30,076 nt of DNA from DYEC01 sp034434695. GTDB lineage: Bacteria; Chloroflexota; Anaerolineae; Anaerolineales; Anaerolineaceae. Shown here piece after piece: positions 7,667 to 16,130 of this stretch (position 1 is its first letter; each line of letters opens with the position of its first letter). The notes below the pieces were generated by a model that was not told where the DNA came from, made no database searches, and saw nothing but the letters and a program-made list of their open reading frames with translations. The translations under genes were made by a program, and so were the position numbers. Location of the stretch: the NCBI GenBank assembly GCA_034434695.1, contig DAOTYY010000076.1, forward strand, positions 1-30,076, read 5' to 3'.

Positions 7667-9340
7667 ATGACAGATCCGATTCTCAAACAAATTACCGAAG
7701 AGTTGCAGCAGAAAATTGAATCATATACTCCTCGATACGAAATTCAGGACATAGGGGTGGTTCTTGAGACTGGTGATGGTATTGCGCGTGTGAGTGGTTT
7801 GCAAGGTGTTCGTTCGCAGGAGTTGGTGTCTTTTGAAAATGGCGTACTGGGCATCGCCTTTAATTTGGAAAAAGAACGCGTTGGCGTGATCGTGCTGGGT
7901 GATTATTCGGGCATCACTGAAGGGATGATAGTGCGCACGACTGGTCGTATTGCGTCGGTTCCGGTTGGGGATGCTTTGCTTGGGCGCGTTGTGGATGCGC
8001 TTGGGCGGCCCTTGGACGGGAAAGGTCCAATTGCAGCTACGTCTTACCGACCGATTGAGCGGATAGCCCCGGGTGTTGTTTCTAGACAAGATGTGGATAC
8101 ACCCGTACAGACCGGTATTAAGGCGATTGACTCAATGATTCCAATTGGCCGCGGACAACGCGAACTGATCATTGGTGATCGTCAGACTGGAAAGACAGCC
8201 ATTGCAATTGATACAATTCTCAATCAAAAAGGCAAAGATTTATATTGTATTTACGTGGCAATTGGGCAAAAGAAAGCAGCAGTGGCGCGTACAGTGGCGC
8301 TGCTTGAGAGTTACGGGGCAATGGATCACACGATTGTCGTTGTAGCCTCAGCAGATGAGTCGGCTGCCATGCAGTATATCGCTCCTTATGCGGGGTGCGC
8401 AATGGGTGAAGAGTTTATGGAAACTGGACGAGATGCGCTCGTGATCTATGATGATCTTTCCAAACACGCATGGGCATATCGTCAGGTTTCGTTGCTCTTA
8501 CGGCGTCCTCCGGGTCGTGAGGCTTACCCAGGTGACGTGTTTTATCTACACTCGCGTCTGTTGGAGCGTGCTGCCCGATTAGCTAATCAATATGTGATTG
8601 TGCGTAAGAATTTTGAAGGTGAGGTAGCTACCGTAGCCGATAGCGTTAATGGTGAGATCTATGGTGGTCCTCGCTCGTTTCATGATGCTATGATGGTACT
8701 CAAGTCTATGCCGAATCCAGAGGATTACAGAATTGTTAAATTGGCTGGTAGTGGAGGCTCTTTGACTGCATTGCCGATTATTGAGACATTGCTGGGCGAT
8801 GTATCGGCATATATTCCGACCAATGTTATCTCGATTACAGACGGACAGATTTATCTGGAGAGCAACCTCTTTAACGCTGGTATCCGCCCGGCGATTAACG
8901 TGGGTATTTCGGTTTCCCGTGTTGGTGGCGCAGCACAAACGAAGGCAATGAAGCAGGTGGCAGCTCGTTTGCGTCTGGATATGGCTGCATTTCGTGATTT
9001 AGCGGCCTTTGCCCAGTTTGGTTCTGATCTTGATAAAGCCACGCAGGCGCAACTGAACCGTGGACAACGGTTGCAGGAGATACTCAAGCAGCCTCAATAT
9101 GCACCAATGTCACTTGAGAATCAGGTTATTGTTCTATTTGCAGGGGCAAATGGCTATGCAGATCGGGTACCAGTGGAAAGAATGGCGCAATGGGAGGCTG
9201 ATTTATTACGCACGATGGAGACCAGTTACCCCGAAATCGGGAAGGATATTGCGGCGCGCAGACAAATTACTGATGAAACCGCTGAGGCATTGAGAAAAGC
9301 AATCGAGTCATTCAATACGGCCTGGCTGGCAGCCGAATAG
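7667..9340 (+). CDS. atpA: F1F0 ATP synthase subunit alpha with an enlarged internal loop
   Basis: The 557-residue alpha subunit has the beta-barrel N-terminal region, the non-catalytic nucleotide site (Walker A GDRQTGKT at 170-177), the IYDDLSKHAWAYRQVSLLLR and RRPPGREAYPGDVFYLHSRL blocks, the VSRVGGAAQTKAMK arginine region, and a helical C-terminal domain with KQPQYAPMS. It is about 45 residues longer than the Escherichia coli protein (513). The excess sits between LLERAARL (ending at 305) and GSLTALPIIET (from about 364): 58 residues here against about 17 in E. coli. The loop contains ANQYVIVRKNFEGEV and SMPNPEDYRIVKL. Start chosen by GGAGG four bases upstream. First gene of atpAGDC; the delta subunit gene that usually precedes alpha is absent. 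Confidence 0.96.
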   Translation: MTDPILKQITEELQQKIESYTPRYEIQDIGVVLETGDGIARVSGLQGVRSQELVSFENGVLGIAFNLEKERVGVIVLGDYSGITEGMIVRTTGRIASVPVGDALLGRVVDALGRPLDGKGPIAATSYRPIERIAPGVVSRQDVDTPVQTGIKAIDSMIPIGRGQRELIIGDRQTGKTAIAIDTILNQKGKDLYCIYVAIGQKKAAVARTVALLESYGAMDHTIVVVASADESAAMQYIAPYAGCAMGEEFMETGRDALVIYDDLSKHAWAYRQVSLLLRRPPGREAYPGDVFYLHSRLLERAARLANQYVIVRKNFEGEVATVADSVNGEIYGGPRSFHDAMMVLKSMPNPEDYRIVKLAGSGGSLTALPIIETLLGDVSAYIPTNVISITDGQIYLESNLFNAGIRPAINVGISVSRVGGAAQTKAMKQVAARLRLDMAAFRDLAAFAQFGSDLDKATQAQLNRGQRLQEILKQPQYAPMSLENQVIVLFAGANGYADRVPVERMAQWEADLLRTMETSYPEIGKDIAARRQITDETAEALRKAIESFNTAWLAAE

Positions 9341-9356
9341 TACAGAAGGAAATGCA

Positions 9357-10256
9357 ATGACATCACTGCGAGAAATGAGACTCCGTATCCGAAGTGTGAA
9401 AAATATCTCACAAGTCACGCGCGCCCTGGAAACGGTCAGCGCCAGTAAAGTGCGAAAGGCAGTACAAGCAACGCAGGCAACCGCGCCATATGCCGAGAAA
9501 GCATGGAAGGTGCTTGTACATCTGGCTCGGCAACCGGGACATGCCAGTTTGCATCCTCTGCTGACGGAGCGTGATCAGGTCAGGCGCATTTTGGTGGTGA
9601 TGATCAGCGGGGACCGAGGTCTGGCTGGAGCTTACAATGTCAACATTTTGCGCCATACCCTGCAAAATTGCCTTGAATTTACATCTCCGATATCTTTTGT
9701 TGTGGTTGGACGTAAGGGACGCGATTTTCTATGGCGGCGCAAGTTAAATATCCTTGCTGAATTTAGCAGCCTTTCATCCCCACCGTCGTTTACGGATGTG
9801 TCACCAATTGGCACTTTAGTTGTCAATGGTTTTATCAGTGAAGAATTTGACCAGGTATATCTTGCTTATACCGAGTTTTTCACAATGTTGACGCAAAGAC
9901 CGGTTTTCAGGTTGATATTGCCATTAAAAGTGCAGTATGTACCTGAGGGGGTGACGGGTTATAACGTGACTCACACTCGTTCCAATGCAGTGTTCACTTA
10001 TGAACCAGATCAGACGGAAGTTCTTAATCAGATTGTGCCTCGTTTTACTGCCCTACAGATATACAAGGCGGTCCTGTCATCGCAGGCAAGTGAACACGCT
10101 GCGCGCATGGTAGCAATGCGAAATGCAACGGAAAATGCTTTGGAATTGATGACACAATTACAACTGGAATACAATAAGATACGTCAGCAAATGATCACTA
10201 ATGACATGCTGGATATTGCTGGGGGTGCTGAAGCACTGGTGGCAGGATTGAAGTAA
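9357..10256 (+). CDS. atpG: F1F0 ATP synthase subunit gamma
   Basis: The 299-residue protein has the gamma signature at both ends: an N-terminal helix, LREMRLRIRSVKNISQVTRA, with SASKVRKA nearby (typically AASKMRKA), and a C-terminal helix, AVLSSQASEHAARMVAMRNA, ending in NALELMTQLQLEYNKIRQ. These helices form the central rotor shaft inside the alpha-beta hexamer; the middle GDRGLAGAYN segment belongs to the Rossmann-like domain. Length is normal. It lies 16 bases after atpA with AAGGAA before the ATG. The central domain (about 120-190) looks more diverged than the two helices, as is usual. Confidence 0.94.
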   Translation: MTSLREMRLRIRSVKNISQVTRALETVSASKVRKAVQATQATAPYAEKAWKVLVHLARQPGHASLHPLLTERDQVRRILVVMISGDRGLAGAYNVNILRHTLQNCLEFTSPISFVVVGRKGRDFLWRRKLNILAEFSSLSSPPSFTDVSPIGTLVVNGFISEEFDQVYLAYTEFFTMLTQRPVFRLILPLKVQYVPEGVTGYNVTHTRSNAVFTYEPDQTEVLNQIVPRFTALQIYKAVLSSQASEHAARMVAMRNATENALELMTQLQLEYNKIRQQMITNDMLDIAGGAEALVAGLK

Positions 10257-10276
10257 TAATAGGTTATGGAGGTATC

Positions 10277-11683
10277 ATGGAGAGATCAACAGGAACGGTG
10301 GCGCAGATTCAAGGTGGTGTGGTAGATGTTGAGTTCGCTGAAGGTAATTTGCCGGAGATTTACGAAGCGTTGGAGGTTATCTTACCGGATAGTGAGCCAC
10401 TGGTTCTGGAGGTGCAAAAACATCTGGGGCAGGATATTGTGCGCTGTGTAGCTATGGATACAACAGATGGTTTACAGCGTGGTTTAGCGGTAAGGCGGAC
10501 ATATAACCCAATTATGGTTCCAGTTGGGCTGGTTACTTTGGGACGCATTTTCAATGTACTGGGACGGCCTATTGATCAAAAAGAGCCGGTGAAGTCCGAT
10601 ATTTATTATCCTATCCATAGACCCGCCCCTTCCTTTGATGAACAATCCACGCGTGTAGAAGTTTTTGAAACTGGCCTAAAAGTCATTGATTTGATTGCCC
10701 CATTTACGAAAGGAGGAAAGACTGGGATTTTTGGCGGCGCGGGCGTGGGTAAAACCGTAATTATTATGGAGTTAATTCGTTCCATTGCGACGGTACACAA
10801 GGGAAAGTCTGTGTTTGCGGGTGTTGGCGAACGGACACGCGAAGGTACTCAGCTTTACCGCGAGATGCTTGAATCGGGTGTGATGAAGGACACGGTAATG
10901 GTCTTTGGTCAGATGAATGAGCCTCCGGGTGTGCGGCTGCGGGTGGCTTTGACAGGGTTGGCAATGGCTGAATATTTTCGTGACCAGGGTATGGATGTTT
11001 TGTTGTTTATTGATAATATTTTCCGGTTTACTATGTCTGGTTCTGAAGTGTCAGCGCTATTAGGAAGAATGCCATCGGCGGTTGGATACCAGCCTACACT
11101 GGCAACTGAGATGGGGGAGCTACAAGAGCGAATTACTTCGACAAAACAGGGGTCAATTACATCTATGCAAGCTGTTTATGTACCCGCGGATGATTACTCT
11201 GATCCGGCGCCTGTAGCCACGTTTACGCACCTAGATGCTACCATTGCTCTGGAGCGTTCAATTGCTGAGAAAGCTATCTATCCAGCGGTTGATCCCCTCG
11301 CTTCTACATCCAGGATTTTAGATCCACGTGTTGTTGGTGAAGAGCATTATCAAACAGCGCGTGAAGTACAACGGGTTTTGCAGCGTTATAAGGATCTTCA
11401 GGATATTATTGCTATTCTGGGAATGGATGAACTCAGTGAGGATGATAAAGTAATTGTATCGCGAGCAAGGAAAATTGAACGTTTCTTTTCTCAGCCGATG
11501 TTTGTGGCTGAGCAGTTTACAGGCACGCCTGGTTGTTACGTGTCAATGAAAGATACGGTGCGTGGTTTCCGTGAGATCCTGGATGGCAAACATGATGATT
11601 TGCCAGAACAGGCATTTTATATGGTTGGGACGATTGAGGACGCGATGGCAAAGGCAGATCGTCTGGTACAGGAAACGAGATAG
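10277..11683 (+). CDS. atpD: F1F0 ATP synthase subunit beta
   Basis: The 468-residue catalytic subunit carries the P-loop GGAGVGKT at 153-160, the GERTREG catalytic-glutamate motif, LLFIDNIFRFTMSGSEVSAL, the VPADDYSDPAP adenine-site region and a DELSEDD loop that contacts gamma (family DELSEED). It hydrolyses or makes ATP at the alpha-beta interfaces. Length is normal and all catalytic residues appear intact, so the complex should be active as an ATPase. A strong GGAGG precedes the ATG. It follows atpG by 20 bases and precedes atpC by 10. Confidence 0.96.
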   Translation: MERSTGTVAQIQGGVVDVEFAEGNLPEIYEALEVILPDSEPLVLEVQKHLGQDIVRCVAMDTTDGLQRGLAVRRTYNPIMVPVGLVTLGRIFNVLGRPIDQKEPVKSDIYYPIHRPAPSFDEQSTRVEVFETGLKVIDLIAPFTKGGKTGIFGGAGVGKTVIIMELIRSIATVHKGKSVFAGVGERTREGTQLYREMLESGVMKDTVMVFGQMNEPPGVRLRVALTGLAMAEYFRDQGMDVLLFIDNIFRFTMSGSEVSALLGRMPSAVGYQPTLATEMGELQERITSTKQGSITSMQAVYVPADDYSDPAPVATFTHLDATIALERSIAEKAIYPAVDPLASTSRILDPRVVGEEHYQTAREVQRVLQRYKDLQDIIAILGMDELSEDDKVIVSRARKIERFFSQPMFVAEQFTGTPGCYVSMKDTVRGFREILDGKHDDLPEQAFYMVGTIEDAMAKADRLVQETR

Positions 11684-11693
11684 AGGAACACTC

Positions 11694-12119
11694 ATGCCAG
11701 TCCGATGTGAGATTGTTTCGCAAGATAGAATTGTTTATCAGGGTCCAGCCGATATAGTTGTTTTACCCGGAGCAGATGGTGTGATGGGGATTCTTCCCAA
11801 TCATTCCCCGGTCTTGACGACGCTACAGTTTGGCGTAATTACAGTGAGGTTTCAGGGTAAAGAACAATATTTTACGGTAGATGGTGGAGTGGCAGAAGTT
11901 CAACCCGATCAGGTTACTGTTTTGGCGGATGCAGCTGAAAACGTTGATGAAATCAATTTGCGACGCGCTGAAGAGGCAAAGAGGCGCGCAGAGGAGATGA
12001 TGTCCAAAGTTCCTCCTACAGATACAGATGAATATCTCAAGTTGCAAGCTGCCCTGCGCCGCTCCAAATTACGGATTGAAGCTGCTCATCGTTATCGTCA
12101 GAGACGTTCTAGTTCGTAA
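11694..12119 (+). CDS. atpC: F1F0 ATP synthase subunit epsilon
   Basis: The 141-residue protein begins MPVRCEIVSQDRIVYQGPAD and has the typical beta-sandwich with GVMGILPNHSPVLTTLQFG, followed by VDGGVAEVQPDQVTVLADAAE and a two-helix C-terminal region rich in Arg and Glu. Epsilon links gamma to the c-ring and can inhibit ATP hydrolysis through its C-terminal helices. The chosen ATG lies 10 bases after the atpD stop with AGAGGA in front; a longer frame reaching back into atpD is spurious. Its last helix ends with RRSSS. Confidence 0.93.
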   Translation: MPVRCEIVSQDRIVYQGPADIVVLPGADGVMGILPNHSPVLTTLQFGVITVRFQGKEQYFTVDGGVAEVQPDQVTVLADAAENVDEINLRRAEEAKRRAEEMMSKVPPTDTDEYLKLQAALRRSKLRIEAAHRYRQRRSSS

Positions 12120-12156
12120 GAAAATCCAAACTTTCTCTGGGAGACGTTAGAATATT

Positions 12157-13164
12157 ATGCCACTTTTTTCACGTGAATTTGGGGTTGATCTTGGCACCAT
12201 GACAACCGTCATTGCTGAGGATAATCAGATTCTGTTACAGGAGCCAACTGTTGTGGCGGTCATTGTGGATGAGCAGAAAATGGTCGAATGGGGACAAGCC
12301 GCAAAGGATATGTATGGCCGGGTACCAGAGTCAATTGAGGTTGTTCGTCCCTTGCAATACGGTGTTATCGCCGAATATGAGATCACTGAAAATCTTCTAA
12401 GTTTTCTCATTAAGAAAGTTTCCGGTCCGATGTTGTTTTTCCGTCCCCGGTTGATGATTACGGTTCCCTATGGCATTACAAGCGTTGAAAGTCGCGCGGT
12501 GCATGAGGCGGGTTTAGGCTCTGGTGCACGGGAGGTATTTCTGATCCAGCAACCCCTTGCGGCTGCAATTGGGATTGATTTGCCAATTTCTACCCCTTCC
12601 GGCAATATGGTTTTTTTGTTAGGTGGAGGCACCTCGCAGGCGGCTGTTCTGGCTATGAACGGGATTGTTACTGCCGAGACGACGCGTACAGGTGGTTTGA
12701 GGCTGGATGAAGCTATTATTTCTTACGTTCGAAAAAAATATGGCGTTATTATTGGTCAACCGACTGCCGAACAGTTAAAGATTCGTATAGGTTCTGCAAT
12801 CCCTATGGAACAACAGCAAGAGATGGAGGTACAGGGTCAGGATCAGGTATCGGGTCTTCCAAAACCACTTGTCCTGACTTCTGATGATATTGTTGAGGCT
12901 TTGCAAGAACCATTAGGTGATATTGTCAACACGGCTAGACGAACGCTGGAGAAAACTCCTCCCGAATTGCTTTCAGATATTATTGACCGCGGTATGGCAT
13001 TGTGCGGCGGTGGGGCATTATTGCGTGGGATGGATAAGTTTCTAACGAAATCGTTAGGTATTCCTGCTTATCTGGTGGATGAACCTCTGACTTGTACAGC
13101 CATTGGTGCCGCCAGGGCAATGGGAATGCGTGATATCCTACGTCGTAGTTTAGTACCGACCTAA
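12157..13164 (+). CDS. MreB-like protein with altered nucleotide-site residues
   Basis: The 335-residue protein aligns along its whole length with the bacterial actin MreB: phosphate-1 loop FGVDLGTMTTVIAED (family DLGTANT), VRPLQYGVIAEYEITENLL, FRPRLMITVPYGITSVE, the adenosine loop ALCGGGALLRGMD, and a C-terminal AIGAARAM block. Catalytic positions are changed. The phosphate-2 motif VVDIGGGTTEVAV reads VFLLGGGTSQAAV (152-164), so the Asp is Leu154 and the Glu is Gln161. The hydrolysis glutamate in the family's IEEPMAAAIG is Gln in LIQQPLAAAIG (129-138). It may bind nucleotide and polymerise but hydrolyse slowly or not at all. It lies 37 bases after atpC with only a distant GGGAG, and no mreC or mreD follows, so it is probably a specialised paralog and not the main rod-shape MreB. 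Role unproven. Confidence 0.88.
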   Translation: MPLFSREFGVDLGTMTTVIAEDNQILLQEPTVVAVIVDEQKMVEWGQAAKDMYGRVPESIEVVRPLQYGVIAEYEITENLLSFLIKKVSGPMLFFRPRLMITVPYGITSVESRAVHEAGLGSGAREVFLIQQPLAAAIGIDLPISTPSGNMVFLLGGGTSQAAVLAMNGIVTAETTRTGGLRLDEAIISYVRKKYGVIIGQPTAEQLKIRIGSAIPMEQQQEMEVQGQDQVSGLPKPLVLTSDDIVEALQEPLGDIVNTARRTLEKTPPELLSDIIDRGMALCGGGALLRGMDKFLTKSLGIPAYLVDEPLTCTAIGAARAMGMRDILRRSLVPT

Positions 13165-13186
13165 ATGACTCAGGGGGTACTTTGGG

Positions 13187-13807
13187 TTATTTTGCCAGAT
13201 AATAGGTCATGTGTTGTAGTTGGATTAGGGGGTCCAGATATTGAACGAGGATGTTCGGGGGTAATTTCAGAGGTGTTGGCGCATAGTTAAGAATGGCTTT
13301 AACTCCAGCCTGCACAACTTCTTCGGCAACTGTTTGTGCCGCTGAGGCTGGCACAGTTAGCATGGCAATTTGGATACCGGCTTTCCCGATTAGTTCTCTC
13401 GCAAGCGCAAAGTCTTGAATTTCAAGTTCACCAACTTTATCCCCAATCTTTTTGGGGTCATTGTCCAGGATCAGGGCAATGCGGAAACCCCGATTGGTAA
13501 ACCCCTGATAATTTGCAATCGCGCGGCCCAAGTCGCCGACACCAACAAGGACGATGTCCCAAATTCGATCAATATTCAAAATGGATTCAAGTTGTTTGGA
13601 TAAAAAAGAAATGGAATACCCTGTACCTTGCTTACCGAATCCGCCAAACTGAGAAAGGTCTTTTCGTACTTGAGCAGCAGAAAAACCGAGGCGTTCGCTT
13701 AATTCTTGCGAAGAAGTGGTCTGTTTGCCCTCTAATTTCATGAGGTTCAAGGTTTGCAAATATTGCGGCAGTCTGCTAACCACAATATCCGGAATCACTT
13801 CCTTCAT
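13187..13807 (-). CDS. rex: Redox-sensing transcriptional repressor Rex
   Basis: The 206-residue protein is a typical Rex: an N-terminal winged helix (IPDIVVSRLPQYLQTLNLM, then ELSERLGFSAAQVRKDLSQF and GGFGKQGTGY at about 36-64) and a Rossmann domain with the NAD(H)-binding GVGDLGRAIANY at 89-100 (family GxGxLG). The C-terminal helix, QLQHMTYYL, swaps in the dimer. Rex represses fermentation and respiration genes when NADH is low and releases DNA when NADH binds. It is convergent with the mreB-like gene (22-base gap) and downstream of the large lipoprotein on the same strand. GGGAG lies ten bases before the ATG. Plausible targets here are ior and atp, but no convincing operators were found there. 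Confidence 0.93.
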   Translation of the reverse strand: MKEVIPDIVVSRLPQYLQTLNLMKLEGKQTTSSQELSERLGFSAAQVRKDLSQFGGFGKQGTGYSISFLSKQLESILNIDRIWDIVLVGVGDLGRAIANYQGFTNRGFRIALILDNDPKKIGDKVGELEIQDFALARELIGKAGIQIAMLTVPASAAQTVAEEVVQAGVKAILNYAPTPLKLPPNILVQYLDPLIQLQHMTYYLAK

Positions 13808-13842
13808 GATCGTTTACTCCCGGTTGATGATTATGTAGATAA

Positions 13843-13871
13843 TTTATCAAAAAATGTAAATTTATACAACA
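13843..13871 (-). promoter_or_regulatory. Possible rex promoter with an overlapping weak Rex-like dyad
   Basis: On the minus strand TTGTAT (13866-13871) and TAAATT (13843-13848) are 17 bases apart. The -35 is overlapped by TTGTA, six AT-rich bases, then TACAT (13856-13871), an imperfect dyad resembling Rex sites (TTGTGA...TCACAA) only in its outer bases. Autoregulation of rex is common, which makes the spot plausible, but the match is weak. Confidence 0.28.
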
Positions 13872-13885
13872 CCCAAACCTGCGAA

Positions 13886-16117
13886 TTATTGTGGGTTTTT
13901 TAGGGAAATTTCAAATTTGCCTTCTGATTGAATTATCAGCAAATCCAAACCAAAGGGAAGATAGTGACCGGGGGGGTACTCAAAACTGGGATTTTCGGGC
14001 TTTTGCATCAATGAATAAGAATCAAAAAATGTCTGTAAAGTTGTTGAAGCTCCGGAAACAATAATGATGGGCGCTTGTTTACAGGTTTGGAGTCCATTGG
14101 TTTTGATTTGGCAATTTTCCCAATCATATAAGTTGTCTGACATAGTTCTGATGATTAACGGAATCTGGGTTTGGATAGCTTGCACTGACTGAACGGGAAT
14201 GTATAACTCATCGTTGCTAACCATGAATGTTTTTTGCTGCGAATAGTCTGGTGCGGTCAGATTTAATTGATTATTTAGGATAGTTGGTACAAATATTGGG
14301 TAAGGTGGCGAGGTTGTTATCAGTGCACCCGATATTTCAGCCGGGTCACTGGCTTCTCCATATTGTAACTTCCATTCGGTTGGATCACTTAAACCGACAG
14401 CCAGTTGAGAAGTAGGACCAATCCATTGCGTCAGTCCATCTTCTGTAAAAGCGAAAACAAACATCAATCTGCCTCCATCCAGTTCGTAAGAGCTGAAAAG
14501 AGTAGCTGAGGCAAGAATACATTCTGGGTAGCCGTCCCAATCCAGATCGGAAGTACATTCGTTGATAGGGTGTGGTTGTTCCGCCCAGTGAGCGGCGGCA
14601 ATCAGGTGTCCTATCTGACCAAGATGATTCGCTTGTAGCTGGCTGAGCAAAGTGCTCTCGGTTGATCGTGTTAGCAGCAAGTACATATCCCATGCAAGAC
14701 TGCTGAGCGGGTTTTGGGGAAGTGTGTGTAGCGTTTGCCGGATTACCTCCTGCAGATGTTTTTGATCAAGGGTAGATGATGTTCCCCGCGTGGTAAAAGG
14801 TTTTTGGAGTGATAACTCGGGCGAACATAACAAATTAGAGCATGAGGGGATAGAAGAAGCTGTAACAGGAGAAGTCAAAAGGTCGTATTCGTTGAGTGCA
14901 CGCATCCATGGATGATTTGAAATATATCTGAAGACAAGGGGGGCTATGCTGGCATCAGCCCAGAGACTGTCAGGCAGACTGCCACCAAGAACAATAAGGT
15001 CTTCCCGTTCAGCAGAAAGTGCTGTTGCAAGGATGGCTTTTTTGGTTTGCTGAGTCAGACCACTTTCATTCAATTGAGTAAGACTCATATCTTGCGGGAG
15101 GATTGGGATAAGCCGATACCCCCTTTGACCGGAGATATGGTTGGGGTCTGGTAAGTTAGCAAACGCTGCCATGTAATTTTCTGAAGGGAAATGCTGGAAA
15201 GGCGCATAGGCAATCTTGCTTGCTTTTATCCCATAGGATAAACCTATCCGGCGATTGTTTTTCAGACCAACTTCGATTTCCCTTGTATCTCCGCTGGCTG
15301 TATCCGGCAAAATAAGTAGCTTCCGTGCTTGTAGTTGCCTAATCCTTTCCAAATTGCCCATGTATTTCAGTATAGCCAAGCTAGTTGGGTTTTTTAGATC
15401 CAGTAAGGCAATTGGTATTTGGTAACTTTCCACGCTGCTGAGAATCCAGAACAACCCATGCCGCGAGCCCAGTGGCCCTGTATGGGCCCCATTCCAGCGA
15501 CGCAAAGCTTGCGCAGGAGTTTTCGCGTTAAAAACATTCCAAAACGATATAAGTAATGGTGCAAATGGCTTGGAAGGATTGTGGGGGTTTAGGGTGTCAG
15601 CAGTATCTGCAATAATGTAGGTGTCTGGACGTGTAATTACAACTTCCAAATGAACATTGGGGGTGGTGGATGAAAACTTCTTAAGTGAGATAACACTGAT
15701 GTCAAGGTCGGCATCATGAATAATGTTCTGTAACAATCCGCTGATCTCTTTGCCTTCTGAGTTGATCATTTTAGCTGGGGTATTTTGAGGAATGATGATG
15801 AGCCAGTCCCAGCTGAGTTTTAAGCGGTATCCCCACGGCAGCATTCTTGAACCACCGGGGCGGTCGTCCATGGTGATGTATATATCTCCTTTAGGGTGTT
15901 TTGCATTCAGTTCAAGCCAGTCTATTCGAATCTGGAGAGTATCCTGACTTTGGCGCGTATACAGCGCTATGATATCCTGATCAGGGGCTGCAGCATCCGA
16001 CGGTTCCAGCAATTGCAGATCAGAAAGACGCCAGCCGGCTGTTGGCTCAGCCGGCAGAGTTAGTGTTTCCGCTGGCATACAAGAAACCAGCAGAAAGATG
16101 CACATGAACAAAACCAA
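13886..16117 (-). CDS. Large lipoprotein of unknown function, possible deacetylase/GH57-like fold
   Basis: The 743-residue protein begins with a short hydrophobic signal and the lipobox LLVSC (Cys13), so it is probably anchored outside the membrane. I do not recognise the family with certainty. The segment from HGLFWILSSVESYQIPIALLD (about 220) to WMRALNEYDLL has the strand/helix order of polysaccharide-deacetylase/GH57 barrels. The later DLDWDGYPECILASATLF followed by ELDGGRL resembles the beta-sandwich found after GH57 catalytic domains. Catalytic residues are not clearly present. Translation start is uncertain: TTG at 16117, TTG at 16111 and ATG at 16105 are in frame, none with a good Shine-Dalgarno sequence, and a stop lies 33 bases upstream of the first. 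It follows yugP by 13 bases, so coupled translation is likely. A cell-wall or glycan role is an inference. Confidence 0.7.
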   Translation of the reverse strand: MVLFMCIFLLVSCMPAETLTLPAEPTAGWRLSDLQLLEPSDAAAPDQDIIALYTRQSQDTLQIRIDWLELNAKHPKGDIYITMDDRPGGSRMLPWGYRLKLSWDWLIIIPQNTPAKMINSEGKEISGLLQNIIHDADLDISVISLKKFSSTTPNVHLEVVITRPDTYIIADTADTLNPHNPSKPFAPLLISFWNVFNAKTPAQALRRWNGAHTGPLGSRHGLFWILSSVESYQIPIALLDLKNPTSLAILKYMGNLERIRQLQARKLLILPDTASGDTREIEVGLKNNRRIGLSYGIKASKIAYAPFQHFPSENYMAAFANLPDPNHISGQRGYRLIPILPQDMSLTQLNESGLTQQTKKAILATALSAEREDLIVLGGSLPDSLWADASIAPLVFRYISNHPWMRALNEYDLLTSPVTASSIPSCSNLLCSPELSLQKPFTTRGTSSTLDQKHLQEVIRQTLHTLPQNPLSSLAWDMYLLLTRSTESTLLSQLQANHLGQIGHLIAAAHWAEQPHPINECTSDLDWDGYPECILASATLFSSYELDGGRLMFVFAFTEDGLTQWIGPTSQLAVGLSDPTEWKLQYGEASDPAEISGALITTSPPYPIFVPTILNNQLNLTAPDYSQQKTFMVSNDELYIPVQSVQAIQTQIPLIIRTMSDNLYDWENCQIKTNGLQTCKQAPIIIVSGASTTLQTFFDSYSLMQKPENPSFEYPPGHYLPFGLDLLIIQSEGKFEISLKNPQ

Positions 16118-16130
16118 AGGGAGTTTATGT

